A stretch of 64,000 nt of DNA from Pseudoalteromonas aurantia (GTDB lineage: Bacteria; Pseudomonadota; Gammaproteobacteria; Enterobacterales; Alteromonadaceae), in NCBI RefSeq assembly GCF_005886875.1, contig NZ_PNBY01000050.1, forward strand, positions 1 to 64,000. The letters run 5' to 3'. Shown here piece after piece: positions 56,940 through 64,000 of the stretch. A program made the position numbers and the translations under genes. Numbering within the stretch: position 1 is the stretch's first letter; every line of letters starts with the position of its first letter. Under the pieces are notes generated by a model, which saw only the letters and a program-made list of their open reading frames with translations, was not told where the DNA came from and made no database searches.

Positions 56940-58646
56940 ATGAAAGTGAGTATAAAAACACAAATAACGCTCATATTATGCTGTTTTTGCTCTTTCTTAA
57001 GTTATAGTGCCCCCTCAGTGCTTGACCACCTCCATACAGAAGCGTGTGTAAGTCAAACACACGTTACCGATAATGATATCACCCTCACTCGGCAGCTTGA
57101 CGCCAATACAGATTTACCTAAAGAGGGACACAACAAAACAATATCGCACATAAAACTAGCACAGTTAAATGTGTTTGATACCAGTATTCCTGCAGAAGAT
57201 AACCCAGTATTTCGCTTTGCCAATCAAGCCCATATTACCACTGAACCGACGGTCATAATGACATTGTTGTTATTCTCAGAAGGAGATAAATACTCAATCA
57301 AAAAAATTGTAGAGTCAGAACGTCTACTGCGAAAACAAAGCTATTTGTATGATGCACGAGTCTATGCAGATGAAAACTGCGAAGGCAATATCACAGTAAC
57401 TGTGGTGACCCGAGATTTATGGACACTGCTACCAGATTTAAGCTTTAGCCGCAGCGGAGGAGAAAATTCATCACGAATTGGCTTTCGTGAAAGTAATTTA
57501 TTCGGTTGGGGTAAGCGCCTTTCACTCACTCATACAAAAGATCAAGACCGCTCTGGTTATCTCTTTGTTTATGATGATCCTAATATTATGTCTACACGTT
57601 ATCGAGGCCGCCTCGAATACGCTGATAATGATGATGGTGAGCGTCACTATGTGGGCGTAAGTTATCCTTTTTTCTCTACTGACACACCCTATAGTTATGG
57701 CTTTTTAAATTTTAACGACAAACGCACCGAATCACTTTATGAAGATGGCGACACAGTTTCTGAGTTTTCCCAACAAACTGAAGTCAGTAAAGTCTATTTT
57801 GGTCATGCTCAACAGCTTACTGATAACTGGACACAGCGACTCACAGTGGGTTATTACTATGAGCAACAAACATTTAATCCACTGCTAAAAACAACTTTGC
57901 CATTGGCAAATAATCGTACCTTGAGTTACCCCTATATCCAAACTCAGTGGTTAGAAGATAAATTCATAAAAGTACGTAACTTTGACTCCATATATCGTAC
58001 TGAAGATTTAAATTTAGGTTGGGATATTAACGCCCTATTGGGCTATTCAGATAAAAGCCTAAGTGATGATGATAACCACCTTATTTATCAATTCTCGGCT
58101 AATAAAGCACACTATACCTCAGATCATAGCTTGTGGCGCATTAATCTCTCTTTTTCAGGCCAATGGAATAGCCAAGACAACACAGCTAGAAACCTCATCA
58201 CGCAACTTGGCGCGCAATATTATTTGAATACCAGTATTCAAGACTCATGGTATGCCAATGTACAGTTAAGATTTGCTAAAAATCTCACAGCGGATCAACA
58301 ACTGACTTTAGGTGGTGAAACAGGCCTCAGAGGCTTTCCTGTTAACTACCAGCATGGCAGTAAAAGCGTTTTAGTTAATATCGAACGCAGATACTATTGG
58401 GAATATGACCTCCTGCAATTATTCAAAGTAGGCGGCGCTGTATATTTTGATATTGGCCGCATTAGAGGCAATACATTAGTACACAGTGACCCTAATTATT
58501 TAAAGAACATCGGTGCAGGGCTAAGGTTTGCTCCCAGCAGAGCAAATGCAGGGTTAGTCTTACACTTAGATGTGGCAGCCCCCATTAATGGCCCAGACAA
58601 TATAGATAAAGTACAATGGTTGTTTACCGTAAAAAATCGTTTTTGA
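56940..58646 (+). CDS. D15/BamA-type outer membrane protein with POTRA-like domain
   Basis: 568 residues. Signal peptide ends near SYSAPS. Residues about 85-150 (TEPTVIMTLLLFSEGDKYS, ERLLRKQSYLYDARV) look like one POTRA domain. The rest is a beta-barrel with GGETGLRGFPVNYQHG, the loop-6 VRGF-like motif of the Omp85 family, and a C-terminal Phe (VKNRF). Shorter than BamA (about 800), closer to TamA-like proteins. Partner unknown. Confidence 0.82.
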   Translation: MKVSIKTQITLILCCFCSFLSYSAPSVLDHLHTEACVSQTHVTDNDITLTRQLDANTDLPKEGHNKTISHIKLAQLNVFDTSIPAEDNPVFRFANQAHITTEPTVIMTLLLFSEGDKYSIKKIVESERLLRKQSYLYDARVYADENCEGNITVTVVTRDLWTLLPDLSFSRSGGENSSRIGFRESNLFGWGKRLSLTHTKDQDRSGYLFVYDDPNIMSTRYRGRLEYADNDDGERHYVGVSYPFFSTDTPYSYGFLNFNDKRTESLYEDGDTVSEFSQQTEVSKVYFGHAQQLTDNWTQRLTVGYYYEQQTFNPLLKTTLPLANNRTLSYPYIQTQWLEDKFIKVRNFDSIYRTEDLNLGWDINALLGYSDKSLSDDDNHLIYQFSANKAHYTSDHSLWRINLSFSGQWNSQDNTARNLITQLGAQYYLNTSIQDSWYANVQLRFAKNLTADQQLTLGGETGLRGFPVNYQHGSKSVLVNIERRYYWEYDLLQLFKVGGAVYFDIGRIRGNTLVHSDPNYLKNIGAGLRFAPSRANAGLVLHLDVAAPINGPDNIDKVQWLFTVKNRF

Positions 58647-58697
58647 GTTTCATCTTCTTTACTAAAATAGAGTACATCACTCGCGTTATATCGTGTC

Positions 58698-59144
58698 GAT
58701 AGTCGGTTTCCTCTTTCAATACGCTTATGCAAACAGTGACTCGCATACTTCACAAAAGGAAAAATTGATAGTCACCGTCAACAACGTGCTGAACTACTCA
58801 TACGCATTATGGTGGCATTATTACTAACCTACTTGCTACTGGTATTGTGGGGCATCGAGCTTAAAGGGCCACTCGTGCTTGGTTCTTCATTATTTGCGAT
58901 GTTAGGTGTTGCGTTATTCGCTGGTAGGTCATTGCTTAGTAACTTGACCTCATTCCTAATTATGTTCGTTCAGAATGATGGCCGTGGAGCATGGGTGCGC
59001 ATTATTGATGGAGCAAACCATATAGAAGGGTGTATTACTGAAATGGGGCTGATGCATGTTGCATTAAAGTACCTTGATGGTCACAAAGTCATTTACCCCA
59101 ATAACTTGTTTGTTACTCGGCCTGTGATAATTTTAACAGCATAG
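58698..59144 (+). pseudogene. Truncated mechanosensitive channel (MscS family) remnant
   Basis: The frame reads DSRFPLSIRLCKQ, a TGA stop at 58737, then FTKGKIDSHRQQRAELLIRI, a helix, the TM3-like FAGRSLLSNLTSFLIMFVQ, then WVRIIDGANHIEGCITEMGL and DGHKVIYPNNLFVTRPV, all typical of MscS-type channels. The N-terminal half of the gene is absent and the C-terminus short. The ATG at 58809 has no ribosome site. I judge it a non-functional fragment. Confidence 0.6.
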
Positions 59145-59224
59145 CCTACAAAAAAAGAGGCCCCAATGAAACGTATCTTAGGACCAAAAAGAAGTAGGCC
59201 ATAAAAATATAGCTACTGCTTACA

Positions 59225-61033
59225 TTACTTATTTAAAAGTACGCGTACAGCATCAACCACTTTCTCAGGGTGTTCAAATAGCAGTTGATGGCTCACATTC
59301 TCTAAGGGAATATACTCTCCTTCAGTACTACTTGCCATCATTTTACTCCACTCACTCCCCTCCTCTTGCCATTTGATCAAGTTTTCTTGCACACTGCCTT
59401 CTGTTGCAGCAATATCAAATCGCTCAAAGTCACCATCAATAATACTCACCGGAACAGTTAGCCCGCTAACCAAGTACTTTGCTATTTCTAGGTCATCGTG
59501 ATAATTCATCATTTCTTTGAGACGCGTTACTTGCTTAGATACATCTAAACGCTGTTGAGTGACTAAATCATAGTATTCCCAATCCATATCAGATTGATAT
59601 GCCATAGGTATTAAAGACCGAATATCATCTCTTTCCTCAGCGACTCTGCTTGCAGTTTTTTCGGTCCAGTTGCCAGCACTCACATGTTCAATATATTGCG
59701 AACGATAAGCTCTAAGGCCTGCTACACTGCCACTTTGATACAGTGCAATAGAGTGTGGTAACAAAATATCAGGGTCAACCCAAACGAATCCCTTAGTTTC
59801 AATATCAGGATGAGCTGAATCTTGATACATTAAAGTGGCTAAATTACTATTTGAAAATGCGACAAAGATGACAGACTTCACCTTTAGCATGTCTAAAATT
59901 TTGGGTAAATCCGCTGCAAATAGTGAAAAAGAAGGTTCACTTGTGTCACTACTCCATGCGCTACCTAAACGATCGATTACATGAACACGTCCATGTTCGG
60001 CAAGCTTATTGTGAATTAAGGAAGTCCAAGCTGAATCACTATGAAAGTATTTGTTTGCACCTGACAGCACCACAACATCAGCACTTTCATTCGGCTCTCC
60101 GAGTGTACGAACATGATAATCCCCTTGCTCTAATCTGAAGAGCGCGGATCCCTCTGGAAAATTATAACGACTGTGCTGATTAAAAAATTTTAGTACTTCT
60201 TTGGATGTATTAAATTTACTAAAGAACCAAGTATGAAAACCATTATCGATCGTGATCAATTTACTTGTTACACTTTGCTCATCTTGATATGTCAATGTGG
60301 TTACATTATCAGCTTCCTCGAGAATAATAGGCGATACTTCAATCAAGTTTTCTTTAGCAATGGTTTCAATCGCATTCGGTGCCGAAATAAGTCCAAAGTT
60401 ATTATGCTTAAAACCATCGTAAGGTAACACCTTATCTAACTTACCGTGGATCATTAAATAGTTCGTTGGTTGAGCTATCCGACACTCAGCCGACAGTTGA
60501 ACAGACATTGGTGATGCAACACTTGCAACACCTTTAAATAAATCACTATGCTTACAAAGCATATTTTGGCTAAATAACCCGCCTTGAGAAAAGCCAACCG
60601 CATAGTTTTCTCCGTCTATTAAACTATATTCAGCATGCATTTTTTCTATGATGGCAACAACGAATTCAACATCATTCGCAGCTAAACGATGTGCAATATT
60701 GCAACCACACCCATCATCCCATTCAACTTCCTTTGAGCTTGGGTATACAACTAAGTAGTCGTCACTATATTTTTCTAACTGCGACATACTTTGCATTTGC
60801 TGGGCTGTTTGCCCAGACCCATGAAAAGCAAGTAACAACTTATATGCTTTATTCTCATCAAAACCTGCTTTTGGGTAAGCAAGACGATATTGTCGACCAT
60901 TTAACTCTAAAACCTTTGTCGAGGTAGACTCAACAGTGGAACTTTCAGACGGTGAGGCTGTGCTGATTTTTTTGCTATTACCGCACGCAGTAATTAAAGC
61001 CAAAAGGCATAGTACGATGAGTATTTGTGGCAT
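59225..61033 (-). CDS. Lipoprotein with two alpha/beta-hydrolase domains
   Basis: 602 residues. Lipobox ITAC at residue 17. First domain (about 45-295) looks like a polyhydroxybutyrate-depolymerase/feruloyl-esterase type: LLAFHGSGQTAQQM, nucleophile in GFSQGG, acid in HGKLDKVLPYDG, His in GFHTW. Second domain (about 300-600) is another hydrolase: nucleophile elbow AFSNSN, acid near IIDGDFERF, His in NVSHQLLFEHP. Substrate unknown. Divergent from a CadC-like regulator, which may control it. Confidence 0.78.
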   Translation of the reverse strand: MPQILIVLCLLALITACGNSKKISTASPSESSTVESTSTKVLELNGRQYRLAYPKAGFDENKAYKLLLAFHGSGQTAQQMQSMSQLEKYSDDYLVVYPSSKEVEWDDGCGCNIAHRLAANDVEFVVAIIEKMHAEYSLIDGENYAVGFSQGGLFSQNMLCKHSDLFKGVASVASPMSVQLSAECRIAQPTNYLMIHGKLDKVLPYDGFKHNNFGLISAPNAIETIAKENLIEVSPIILEEADNVTTLTYQDEQSVTSKLITIDNGFHTWFFSKFNTSKEVLKFFNQHSRYNFPEGSALFRLEQGDYHVRTLGEPNESADVVVLSGANKYFHSDSAWTSLIHNKLAEHGRVHVIDRLGSAWSSDTSEPSFSLFAADLPKILDMLKVKSVIFVAFSNSNLATLMYQDSAHPDIETKGFVWVDPDILLPHSIALYQSGSVAGLRAYRSQYIEHVSAGNWTEKTASRVAEERDDIRSLIPMAYQSDMDWEYYDLVTQQRLDVSKQVTRLKEMMNYHDDLEIAKYLVSGLTVPVSIIDGDFERFDIAATEGSVQENLIKWQEEGSEWSKMMASSTEGEYIPLENVSHQLLFEHPEKVVDAVRVLLNK

Positions 61034-61157
61034 TTTTTCTCTCCTTTGTTTTTGCCAACACCCTAACTCGCCTGTTACATTAAGTAATGAGAGTGCAATG
61101 ACTTAATCATTACCTTTTGACGACTATAAAAAAAACATTAACAATCAAAAAGATAAT

Positions 61158-63155
61158 ATGAAATATAAACTAGGGAAGGTTATTTTTGACAGCCAAAAGC
61201 ACACACTTACTTGTTCAAGCCATGTGCGTGAATTAGATCCCAAGTCATATGAGCTGCTCATTGTATTTATAAATAACCATAATGATGTACTTTCTAGAGA
61301 GCAGCTCATAACACTTGCATGGCAAGGGAGAGTGGTCTCTGATAGCGCTATCAACAAAGCTGTTTCTAAATTACGTCAGCACTTTGAAACTCTGATCCCA
61401 AACATAGAAGTCATAAGTACAAAAGCCAAATTTGGTTATGTACTCTCTTGCCCAGTGGAAAAGGTCGGTTATAAAAAGCATAAAGCCATTTTTTCCTATA
61501 CTGCTCTAGGGCTATTTTCAGCTACTTTATTAATTGTTTTCATATTGCATATTATGCAATTGGATCAATCTACTGGCACAGAGGTGACCTATCTAGAACG
61601 AGTGACTGCACACAACGGAATAGAAATCCATATCAGCGCTTCTAGATTAGGCGAGTTACTTTATGTAACAGCTGAAAGCGCTACCAATCAACCATCTCAA
61701 CTTATATTACGCTCTACTGAAAAAAGACAAGAGAGCATACTCCCTCTCAATCCAAAATATTTTCATTCCACAGTGATTAGCCCATCAGGAAAAACAATTG
61801 CAGGGGTAAAAAAACAGAATAATGGCTGTATAATTACGTTTTATGATATTAAGCAAAATAGGCAAGTAGATACGTTTGATTGTGTATCTATGGAAGATAT
61901 CAAGTTAACATGGCAAAACAATGAAGAAGCAATCTTTATTCGAGCGCGAAAAAGTAACGCTGCGCCATTTTTCGTATATCGTATTATGCTTGCAACCAAA
62001 AGCATTCAGCAAATATCTTTACCACTTAAAGAGGCACAGTTGGGTGGTGATTTTCTACTTGCAGCTCACCCTTCAAAAAACCTACTTGCATACGCGCGAT
62101 ATAGTGGCGTAAACCAAACTCAAGTCCATATAATCAATAGCATTTCATTGGATAAGGTAGCCACTTACGACATTAATCATTCATTAAATGCCATCACATG
62201 GCATGTCGCCACAGAAACCTTATATCTAGCCAACCAAAAATCCCTATATGAGATACAAGAGCACAGCGCAGAGGTAAACCTAATTACACAACTCAGTTAT
62301 CCAGTGCACTCTATTTCTGCAAGTCAGGTTGGTGGCAAAGATGTACTATTTCTAAGCCAATATCATGCTAGTACACAATTACAAACCTTCAATATAAATA
62401 CGAAAGCTGCCACAACAGTTTTTGCAAATGCCGCTTTAAACAGACTGCCTAAAAAATTAAAAAACAATAAGACACTATTTGTCTCTGATATAGAACAACA
62501 ACATGACCTATGGATGATTGATGATGGCTCACCGAAACGACTCATATTGCCATTTGAGTTTGGCTTTACTCGCTATCATATAAATCACACTGAGGAATAT
62601 GTGGTTTTTGAAAAAGCAGGTGCGGTATATGAATATGAATTAAGTAGCCTTACCCTAAATAAAGTCTTTGATGCCACTCATAAGGCATACGCAGTAAATT
62701 ACACGAATAACAACCATGATTTACTTTACGGTAGCAATAAAACTGGACAATGGCAGCTTTGGTATTTTGACCGTCAATTAAAACAACATAAACAACTTAC
62801 ACAACATGGTGGGTATAGTGGTTATCTATATAAAGACAAACTCTATTTTACTAAAAGAGAGCATTCCGGTTTATGGACGCTAAATAAAAACAAAGAAGTA
62901 CGTATTATTGAAAACTTTAGCAATATTAATTGGCTAAATTGGCAGATCATAAATGGTTCTATTTATTTCTACCGCAAGACAAGTGGGATCTGGTCCTACG
63001 ATTTAAAAACGACTGAAGAGCGCTTAGTTATGCCAACCCCTCATAACTTTGTTCATCAGTATACCGTGCATGCAGATCAGCAATCGATAACTTATGTGCA
63101 TATTCAGCCTATGCAAGGCGATATTCAAAAGCTTACAATTCAAGCTCACCACTAG
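61158..63155 (+). CDS. CadC-like membrane-bound transcriptional regulator
   Basis: 665 residues. N-terminal OmpR/CadC winged helix (about 1-95; LDPKSYELLIVFINNHNDVL, INKAVSKLRQHF), one membrane helix (about 112-135, ALGLFSATLLIVFILHIM), then a large periplasmic region with TolB/WD-like beta-propeller repeats. Such proteins sense a periplasmic signal and bind DNA directly. It is divergent from the dual hydrolase lipoprotein, its most likely target. Confidence 0.85.
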   Translation: MKYKLGKVIFDSQKHTLTCSSHVRELDPKSYELLIVFINNHNDVLSREQLITLAWQGRVVSDSAINKAVSKLRQHFETLIPNIEVISTKAKFGYVLSCPVEKVGYKKHKAIFSYTALGLFSATLLIVFILHIMQLDQSTGTEVTYLERVTAHNGIEIHISASRLGELLYVTAESATNQPSQLILRSTEKRQESILPLNPKYFHSTVISPSGKTIAGVKKQNNGCIITFYDIKQNRQVDTFDCVSMEDIKLTWQNNEEAIFIRARKSNAAPFFVYRIMLATKSIQQISLPLKEAQLGGDFLLAAHPSKNLLAYARYSGVNQTQVHIINSISLDKVATYDINHSLNAITWHVATETLYLANQKSLYEIQEHSAEVNLITQLSYPVHSISASQVGGKDVLFLSQYHASTQLQTFNINTKAATTVFANAALNRLPKKLKNNKTLFVSDIEQQHDLWMIDDGSPKRLILPFEFGFTRYHINHTEEYVVFEKAGAVYEYELSSLTLNKVFDATHKAYAVNYTNNNHDLLYGSNKTGQWQLWYFDRQLKQHKQLTQHGGYSGYLYKDKLYFTKREHSGLWTLNKNKEVRIIENFSNINWLNWQIINGSIYFYRKTSGIWSYDLKTTEERLVMPTPHNFVHQYTVHADQQSITYVHIQPMQGDIQKLTIQAHH

Positions 63156-63313
63156 CAGAATATATACAACCTACAAGTTTCCTATCGTATGCACTCGCTT
63201 TTATAGTCCCATTAACTCAATGAGAGTGACTGCATATCGAAGTTTATACCTGTTCACCCGCCTCTTAGTCATTTAGTAGCTATGGAGCATGAGTTTTCAT
63301 CTATAAAAAAACA

Positions 63314-63339
63314 AAAAACCCAGCATAAGCTGGGTTTTT
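63314..63339. terminator. Bidirectional terminator after rpmG
   Basis: Stem ACCCAGC / GCTGGGT with ATAA loop, A-rich left and T-rich right flank, so it works for rpmG (minus) and for the CadC-like gene (plus). Confidence 0.9.
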
Positions 63340-63360
63340 GATATTCCTTCAAAAGCAAAA

Positions 63361-63516
63361 TTACTTGATTTTTGCTTCTTTGAAAATCACGTGTTTACGA
63401 ACCTTAGGATCGAACTTTTTGATTTCCATTTTTTCAGGCATGTTACGCTTGTTCTTGTCGGTAGTGTAGAAATAACCAGTACCAGCAGTAGAAACTAAAC
63501 GGATCTTATCACGCAT
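63361..63516 (-). CDS. rpmG: 50S ribosomal protein L33
   Basis: 51 residues: [20 protein letters not shown], then [16 protein letters not shown] and the end VIFKEAKIK, the gammaproteobacterial L33 pattern without zinc cysteines. It is 11 bases after rpmB and ends before a strong terminator. Confidence 0.97.
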   Translation of the reverse strand: MRDKIRLVSTAGTGYFYTTDKNKRNMPEKMEIKKFDPKVRKHVIFKEAKIK

Positions 63517-63527
63517 ATCCCAGCTCC

Positions 63528-63764
63528 TTAAACTTTTTCGCCGCGAGCACGGATTTCAGTAAGAACCGCGTCGATGCCTTTTTTATCGATAATACGCATA
63601 CCTTTAGTAGTAGTACGTAATGAAACGAAACGTTTTTCGCTTTCAACCCAGAAACGGTGAGTTTGTAGGTTAGGTAGGAAGCGACGCTTAGTAGCGTTGC
63701 GCGCGTGTGAACGGTGATTACCAACCACTGGACGCTTACCTGTAACTTGACAGACTTTAGACAT
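63528..63764 (-). CDS. rpmB: 50S ribosomal protein L28
   Basis: 78 residues: [39 protein letters not shown], the standard L28. First gene of rpmBG. Confidence 0.98.
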   Translation of the reverse strand: MSKVCQVTGKRPVVGNHRSHARNATKRRFLPNLQTHRFWVESEKRFVSLRTTTKGMRIIDKKGIDAVLTEIRARGEKV

Positions 63765-63924
63765 GTCTATGTATCTCCAATAACTTCGCTCGAGCTTAAT
63801 TTTCCCTTGGACATTACTGTGGCCCCAGGGTAAATCAGAGGGCGCTCTTTATACAGCATATACAGGTAGAGATCAAGGATCTGATCCTATCTAATCAGCT
63901 CATGTGTAAATTTGATAGCGGCCA

Positions 63925-63952
63925 ATTATAATGATCGAATGCCCTTAGGGAA
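63925..63952 (-). promoter_or_regulatory. Possible rpmBG promoter
   Basis: Minus-strand TTCCCT (63947-63952) and TATAAT (63925-63930) are 16 bases apart. This leaves a leader of about 155 bases before rpmB. The -10 is perfect, the -35 weak. Confidence 0.4.
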
Positions 63953-64000
63953 AGTAAAAACTGCATTTAAATTAAACTATTTTGTAAAAATGCGCGCAAA

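Noticed and set aside
59125-59225. Partial inverted repeat GGCCTAC-like near the MscS remnant
   Set aside because: Only six of seven bases pair across a long loop; too weak for a terminator or mobile-element end.
63094-63276. 60-residue plus-strand ORF over the end of the CadC-like gene
   Set aside because: Starts inside the regulator gene in another frame, no ribosome site, no domain.

Overview
The window reads as chromosome of a marine gammaproteobacterium of the Alteromonadales, most like Pseudoalteromonas. Reasons: an argECBFGH cluster in which argH carries a C-terminal N-acetylglutamate synthase domain; the order ndk-rlmN-pilW-rodZ-ispG-hisS-yfgM-bamB-der; the rarD/yigI/recQ neighbourhood; a long-form PurC; and moderately AT-rich DNA. 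I saw no tRNA, rRNA, intact insertion sequence, CRISPR array or prophage. The organism call is inference from gene order and protein likeness.

Layout. 1-926: a small accessory islet on the minus strand, next to argH. It holds a frame-broken membrane protein remnant, a 54-residue peptide gene with a textbook double-glycine-type leader, and a multi-spanning membrane protein. 927-8091: arginine biosynthesis, argCBFGH on minus and argE divergent, with an ArgR-type operator between them. 8166-13442: a secreted metzincin, fbp, a GNAT protein, a cysteine-rich protein and a decayed ROK-family gene. 13424-16172: sulfurtransferase and two LPS/LOS-type glycosyltransferases. 16159-20346: a four-gene operon (cupredoxin, GGDEF-EAL, DUF3034, lipidated truncated globin). 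20493-24513: purC, then an ABC transporter set with a histidine-repeat permease and a DUF3299 protein, resembling part of the Vibrio Zrg zinc system. 24580-26136: flavin reductase and a DUF952-DUF985 protein. 26268-32551: M14 carboxypeptidase, two ATP-grasp ligases and a divergent M20 peptidase. 32570-37143: mutM, inorganic pyrophosphatase, an AraC regulator, a transglutaminase-like protein and a broken small membrane gene. 37247-47553: the conserved der-to-ndk housekeeping run. 47809-53171: trhP and its ferredoxin, a porin, an HdfR-like regulator and a double-receiver diguanylate cyclase. 53218-56865: rarD, yigI-like thioesterase, recQ, DUF3630. 56940-63155: a D15-type outer membrane protein, an MscS-family remnant, a dual alpha/beta-hydrolase lipoprotein and a CadC-like regulator. 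63361-63764: rpmG and rpmB.

Three sets look least described. First, the GG-leader peptide islet at 36-925, which could be a small bacteriocin or modified-peptide locus. Second, the cupredoxin/c-di-GMP/DUF3034/globin operon at 16159-20346, which could be a metal- or gas-responsive signalling unit. Third, the ligase-peptidase cluster at 26268-32551, which could make and trim a peptide-like metabolite. Functions for all three are inferred from domains and gene order only. Several genes are visibly decayed (the ROK remnant, the MscS remnant, two small membrane ORFs). Some of these breaks lie in homopolymers and may be base-calling errors.
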